DNA of 61,237 nucleotides. Source: Bryobacteraceae bacterium (GTDB lineage Bacteria; Acidobacteriota; Terriglobia; Bryobacterales; Bryobacteraceae). Positions 58,428-61,237 of this stretch are shown here, in pieces. The notes below the pieces were generated by a model. It saw nothing but the letters and a program-made list of their open reading frames with translations, did not search any database and was not told the origin of the DNA. Position 1 is the stretch's first letter, and each line of letters opens with the position of its first letter. The DNA lies in assembly GCA_030041495.1 (NCBI GenBank), contig JASHNT010000085.1, positions 1-61,237 on the forward strand. The letters run 5' to 3'. The translations under genes were made by a program, and so were the position numbers.

Positions 58428-59282
58428 TTATGGCCCGACGCTATTCCAGGTGATGTAGAAGCTGGTACCGTCGCTGGTCAGCGGCGAGGGTGTCGCCATG
58501 GGAACACTGGACGAGCCATCGCTGACCATCGTGGAACTGTTCAGGTTCGATCCGAAGGAGCCGATACTGGCAGGTGAGCCCGTGCCAACCGTGGCCGTAT
58601 CAGTATTCGCCGCTTGGCTGAAGTCCGGGCCGAATTTGACGACATTGAAGTCGGCCAGCGGGAGCACCTCAATCTTGCGGCCCACCGAGCCAGACGGCGC
58701 CTCGGCGATCCATTCCGCCGAAGAGCGGGCCGCGGTATTCCGGCGGTTGGGGGTATACGTGGTGCTGAAGGTCGCGCCGGAGGTCGTATCGGTGATGGTC
58801 GCCGTGAACTCTTCCTTTGAAGAATTGTAGGTTACCGAAGCCGTCATCACGTCGCCCGGCTTCAAATTGGTCATGCGGCCGGCGTAGTAGGAGGGCTGCG
58901 GATAAAACTCATACCACGCGTAGTAGGAAGGCGTACCGTTGGAGCAATCCGAATCCGTCCCGGTCTGCTCCACTGAGCTCGAATTCCAGCCGTCGATGCC
59001 GATCCAGAACGCGGCGTATTCGGCCGATGATTCCGGGGCGCAGGTGCTGGCCGGGACGATCCAGGAGCCGGTTACCTGGGTGAAGTTGGATCCCGTAACC
59101 GCATAGCCGCTCCAGTTGGTCGATTCATACGACCCATCGACACGGTGATTCCGAATGTCAGCCGGACGATGCTGATGTGGTGCGGGAACCGGAGCGGGCC
59201 GCGCGGGCGCGAGCGAGCTAGAAACGATCATCGCGGCGCTGGCGAGCACAGCCAGACCGGTTAAACCAACTCCTGACCTCAT
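58428..59282 (-). CDS. G1-family (eqolisin-type) glutamic endopeptidase, secreted
   Basis: 284 residues. Signal peptide (MRSGVGLTGLAVLASAAMIVSSSLA) and a ~25-residue pro-like linker precede the peptidase G1 fold. STNWSGYAVTGSNFTQVTGSWIVPAST is the conserved first strand. WIGIDGWNSSSVEQTGTD carries the catalytic Gln106. YAWYEFYPQPSY is the substrate-groove tyrosine/tryptophan stretch, and SSAEWIAEAPSG carries the catalytic Glu190. G1 peptidases are acid proteases of fungi with a minority of bacterial members, fitting an acid-soil acidobacterium. GGAGG lies ten bases before the ATG. It is monocistronic and secreted; the pH optimum is inferred from family. Confidence 0.9.
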   Translation of the reverse strand: MRSGVGLTGLAVLASAAMIVSSSLAPARPAPVPAPHQHRPADIRNHRVDGSYESTNWSGYAVTGSNFTQVTGSWIVPASTCAPESSAEYAAFWIGIDGWNSSSVEQTGTDSDCSNGTPSYYAWYEFYPQPSYYAGRMTNLKPGDVMTASVTYNSSKEEFTATITDTTSGATFSTTYTPNRRNTAARSSAEWIAEAPSGSVGRKIEVLPLADFNVVKFGPDFSQAANTDTATVGTGSPASIGSFGSNLNSSTMVSDGSSSVPMATPSPLTSDGTSFYITWNSVGP

Positions 59283-59343
59283 TGTTTATTTCCCTCCACT
59301 TAGACCGGCCCACAAGTATGGACTCGAGATCCAGTTTGGGTTG

Positions 59344-59372
59344 AGTCTAGCACGCCCCTGGCTCAGTAGCAA
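59344..59372 (-). promoter_or_regulatory. Possible sigma-70-type promoter of the G1 peptidase gene
   Basis: Minus strand TTGCTA (59372-59367), 17 bases, then TAGACT (59349-59344). It lies about 60 bases upstream of the ATG at 59282 in an otherwise empty 175-base gap. Match is moderate (four of six in each box). Confidence 0.4.
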
Positions 59373-59457
59373 TGCGGGATTCGCCCTAAGCGCTCTCTGG
59401 CAAACCTACTTAACTCCCCAAGAGTTGAACTTCAAAGATGCGAGCGCGGCTATTTCC

Positions 59458-60471
59458 TTAAACCGCGATTACCAGCTTGCCGAAGAAGTCACCGGAGGCC
59501 AGGCGGCGATAGGCGTCGGGGGCCTGCTCGAACGGGTAGACGCGGTCGATGGCGGGCTGGATGCGGTTCTGCTCGATGGCCCGGTTCATATCCTCGAACA
59601 TGTGCGTGCTGCCGACGCTGATGCCGTGCAGGCTGGCGGCCTTCATCATGAGGGGGAACGGCGAGGTGTCTCCGGTGGGCCCGCCGAGAAAGCCGATCAG
59701 GCAGACCTTCCCTCCAAAGCCTAGCGACTGCATCGAACGCGCCAGAGTCCCCGCGCCGCCGATCTCGATCACGCAATCCACGCCGCGGCCTCCCGTCACT
59801 CGCGCGACCTCCTTCTCCCATTCCGGCGTGGCCGTATAGTTGATGGTGTCGGAAGCGCCCAGCTTACGTGCGCGCTCCAGTTTTGCGTCGCTTGAGGAGG
59901 TCACGATGACCCGCGCGCCGGCCGCATGCGCGAGCTGCATCGCCAGCGTCGAGACTCCGCCGGTGCCCAGGCACAGCACGGTGTCTCCCGCCCGCACCGG
60001 GCGCCCGGCGGCCATCAAAGCGTGCCAGGCCGTAACGCCGGCGCAGGGCAGAGCCGCGGCTTCCTCGAAGGATAGATGCGTCGGAATCGCCACCACCCCG
60101 TCCTGATCCAGAGCGATGTATTCTGCGAGCGTCCCGTCCAAAGGCACTCCCAGCGCGGGAGGACTCGAAGAACGCGGACCGTCCTTCCACACCTGAAAGA
60201 AAGTCCCGGCGACGCGGTCGCCGGCTTTGAAGCGCGTGACGCCGGGGCCGGCGGCGACGACCTCGCCTGCTCCGTCGGATAAAGGGATGGTGTCCCGGCT
60301 GACGGCTCCGCCGAAGTAACGCCCGAGGGTGACCATGTGGTCGCGGTAATTGAGCGACACAGCTCGCACCCGTATCAGCAACTGGTGCCAGCCCGGTTGG
60401 GGATCGGGGCGCTGGGCCATGCGAAGGCCCTCAAGTGAGGTGGTTCCTTTTTGGACTTCGTAAACTCGCAT
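59458..60471 (-). CDS. Zinc-independent alcohol dehydrogenase-like oxidoreductase (MDR)
   Basis: 337 residues from ATG 60471, preceded by GAGAGGA; the frame is open upstream without a better start. Medium-chain dehydrogenase/reductase: N-terminal GroES-like domain (VSLNYRDHMVTLGRYFGGAVSRDTIPLSDGAGEVVAAGPGVTRFKAGDRVAG), then a Rossmann domain with LCLGTGGVSTLAMQLAHAAGARVIVTSSSDAKLERARKLGA. The catalytic-zinc cysteine of true alcohol dehydrogenases is missing (YRDH in its place) and there is no structural-zinc cysteine cluster. It is therefore closer to quinone oxidoreductase or enoyl reductase types. NADPH use is likely. Substrate unknown. Confidence 0.88.
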   Translation of the reverse strand: MRVYEVQKGTTSLEGLRMAQRPDPQPGWHQLLIRVRAVSLNYRDHMVTLGRYFGGAVSRDTIPLSDGAGEVVAAGPGVTRFKAGDRVAGTFFQVWKDGPRSSSPPALGVPLDGTLAEYIALDQDGVVAIPTHLSFEEAAALPCAGVTAWHALMAAGRPVRAGDTVLCLGTGGVSTLAMQLAHAAGARVIVTSSSDAKLERARKLGASDTINYTATPEWEKEVARVTGGRGVDCVIEIGGAGTLARSMQSLGFGGKVCLIGFLGGPTGDTSPFPLMMKAASLHGISVGSTHMFEDMNRAIEQNRIQPAIDRVYPFEQAPDAYRRLASGDFFGKLVIAV

Positions 60472-60509
60472 ATGGTTGTTCCTCTCATGGTTGCACGAAG
60501 GCGCTCCGA

Positions 60510-61124
60510 TTAGATTCCGCTGCGGCGCAGCAGGAATGAGGCAATTCCAAAACACCCGATAGCCAGTCCTCCGATACGATGCATCCAACGCAAGGGTCTT
60601 CCTCCGGCATGACCGCGGATGCGGGTCACAGCGCTGCTTAAGATAATCCACCACAGCATGGAGCCGCAAAAAATTCCAGCGATCAGAAAAATGGTCGGCA
60701 GTCCGTCGCGGTGCCGGCCTATACCAAGCGCGGCCAGCACGGCGATGAAGGACAGCACCGTCGTGGGATTGGTCAGCGTCAGAAAAAAGGTGAGGCGAAA
60801 ATTAGCGGAGCCGTCTTGCCGGTCGTCCCGCCGCGCTGGTTCCTTGAAGAAATAGACGATGCCGATGATGACCAGCAGGATTCCGCCCCACAGGCGAATC
60901 CAAAACAGCTCGCGGATCAGGAAGTCGATGACGAAGGTAATGCTGAAACCGGCGACTGCTCCGTAGAACGTGTCGGCCGCAGCGGAGCCGAGCCCGCATA
61001 CGATGCCGGCGCGCCAGCCGCTCAACAGCGCGCGGTTCATGCACACCACGTTGACCGGGCCGACGGGAGCGGCGATGACGAGACCGGCGATCAATCCGCG
61101 CAGTAGGAGTTCAAGCTCCTGCAT
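60510..61124 (-). CDS. LysE/RhtB-family exporter
   Basis: 204 residues with six predicted TM helices. The family N-terminus GLIAGLVIAAPVGPVNVVCMNRALLSGWRAGIVCGLGSAAADTFYGAVAGF has the P-x-G-P loop and the aspartate of TM2. FRLTFFLTLTNPTTVLSFIAVLAALG has the second conserved NP motif. LysE/RhtB proteins expel amino acids such as lysine, threonine or homoserine. No regulator is adjacent. The downstream ADH-like gene begins 38 bases after its stop. Confidence 0.9.
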   Translation of the reverse strand: MQELELLLRGLIAGLVIAAPVGPVNVVCMNRALLSGWRAGIVCGLGSAAADTFYGAVAGFSITFVIDFLIRELFWIRLWGGILLVIIGIVYFFKEPARRDDRQDGSANFRLTFFLTLTNPTTVLSFIAVLAALGIGRHRDGLPTIFLIAGIFCGSMLWWIILSSAVTRIRGHAGGRPLRWMHRIGGLAIGCFGIASFLLRRSGI

Positions 61125-61139
61125 GTTGTCGCGCAGTGC

Positions 61140-61237
61140 TCACTTTTCGATGCCGAGCTGGGCGGCGACGCGGTTGAGAGTCGCGATCAGGCGCTCAATG
61201 TGAGCCTCGGTGTGCGCGGAGGTGCAGGAGATGCGCA
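61140..61237 (-). CDS. C-terminus of an alpha-oxoamine synthase (KBL/BioF/SPT family), partial
   Basis: The last 32 codons of a gene entering from the right edge: RISCTSAHTEAHIERLIATL followed by NRVAAQLGIEK and TGA (61140-61142). The R-I-x-x-S-A-H-T-E-x-x-I-E-R pattern is the standard ending of glycine C-acetyltransferase and 8-amino-7-oxononanoate synthase, PLP-dependent enzymes that condense an amino acid with an acyl-CoA. Which member it is cannot be told from the tail. It lies 15 bases upstream of the LysE-type gene on the same strand and may share its transcript. Confidence 0.65.
   Translation of the reverse strand, partial: RISCTSAHTEAHIERLIATLNRVAAQLGIEK

Noticed and set aside
1-61237. 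Insertion sequences, integrases or prophage genes
   Set aside because: No transposase, integrase or phage structural motif seen in any frame; the gene blocks look chromosomal.

Overview
The window is GC-rich, densely coding bacterial DNA. The best taxonomic marker is the secreted protein at 34953-36923. Its last ~200 residues look like the 'Solibacter usitatus C-terminal domain' family (TIGR03437). Together with a Tat-exported Gfo/Idh oxidoreductase, a VWFA-type secreted protein and many tandem efflux operons, this points to Acidobacteriota, probably the Bryobacterales/Solibacter group. That placement is inference; no rRNA is present.

Layout. 1-6922: a 5'-truncated RND pump gene, a second RND pump gene and a NodT-type outer-membrane lipoprotein (MdtBC-like efflux operon). 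7026-9373: inositol-1-phosphate synthase and an NAD-dependent epimerase. 9377-10819 (minus): a subclass B3-type metallo-beta-lactamase and a frameshifted nucleotidyltransferase-like gene. 10867-18246: a TetR repressor with a palindromic operator over its own promoter, then TolC, HlyD, two ABC ATPases and two ABC-2 permeases (CecR/YbhGFSR-like exporter). 18266-23799: Tat oxidoreductase, acyl-CoA dehydrogenase, a MeaB GTPase fused to methylmalonyl-CoA epimerase, MTA phosphorylase and a GT9-like protein. 23804-27206: FabG, UbiD, a degenerate GGDEF protein and tRNA-His. 27208-34791 (minus): surface-glycan and isoprenoid genes, namely a GT2-GT4 fusion, Gmd, a UbiA-family enzyme and a 909-residue membrane protein with a terpene-cyclase-like DXDD motif. 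34953-37561: the TIGR03437 protein and decayed coding sequence. 38895-44307: a VWA protein followed by a DevBCA-like ABC exporter with its own NodT channel.

37.5-58.3 kb, interrupted by the VWA/DevBCA exporter, reads as a stress or dormancy island: CBS-domain protein, YbaK, two tandem universal stress proteins, baeRF-like protein, a GroEL paralogue, VIT1/CCC1 transporter, a stand-alone archaeo-eukaryotic-type primase, thioredoxin 2, a zinc ribbon, phosphoribosyltransferase, a CheY-like receiver, an NtrC-type sigma-54 activator, Hsp20, a DksA-like protein and a broken cytochrome c. Several promoters of this block carry a GG-N10-GC sigma-54 signature. The best is TGGCACG-N4-TTGCA at 52372-52387, and a back-to-back pair lies between the baeRF-like gene and groEL. 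The gene set resembles the mycobacterial DosR dormancy regulon, but here it appears wired to sigma-54 and a local NtrC-family activator. This is my main candidate for an undescribed system.

The right end (58428-61237, minus) holds a G1-family glutamic peptidase, a zinc-less alcohol dehydrogenase-like oxidoreductase, a LysE-type exporter and the C-terminus of an alpha-oxoamine synthase. All functions are read from motifs by eye, and promoter calls are pattern matches without experimental support.
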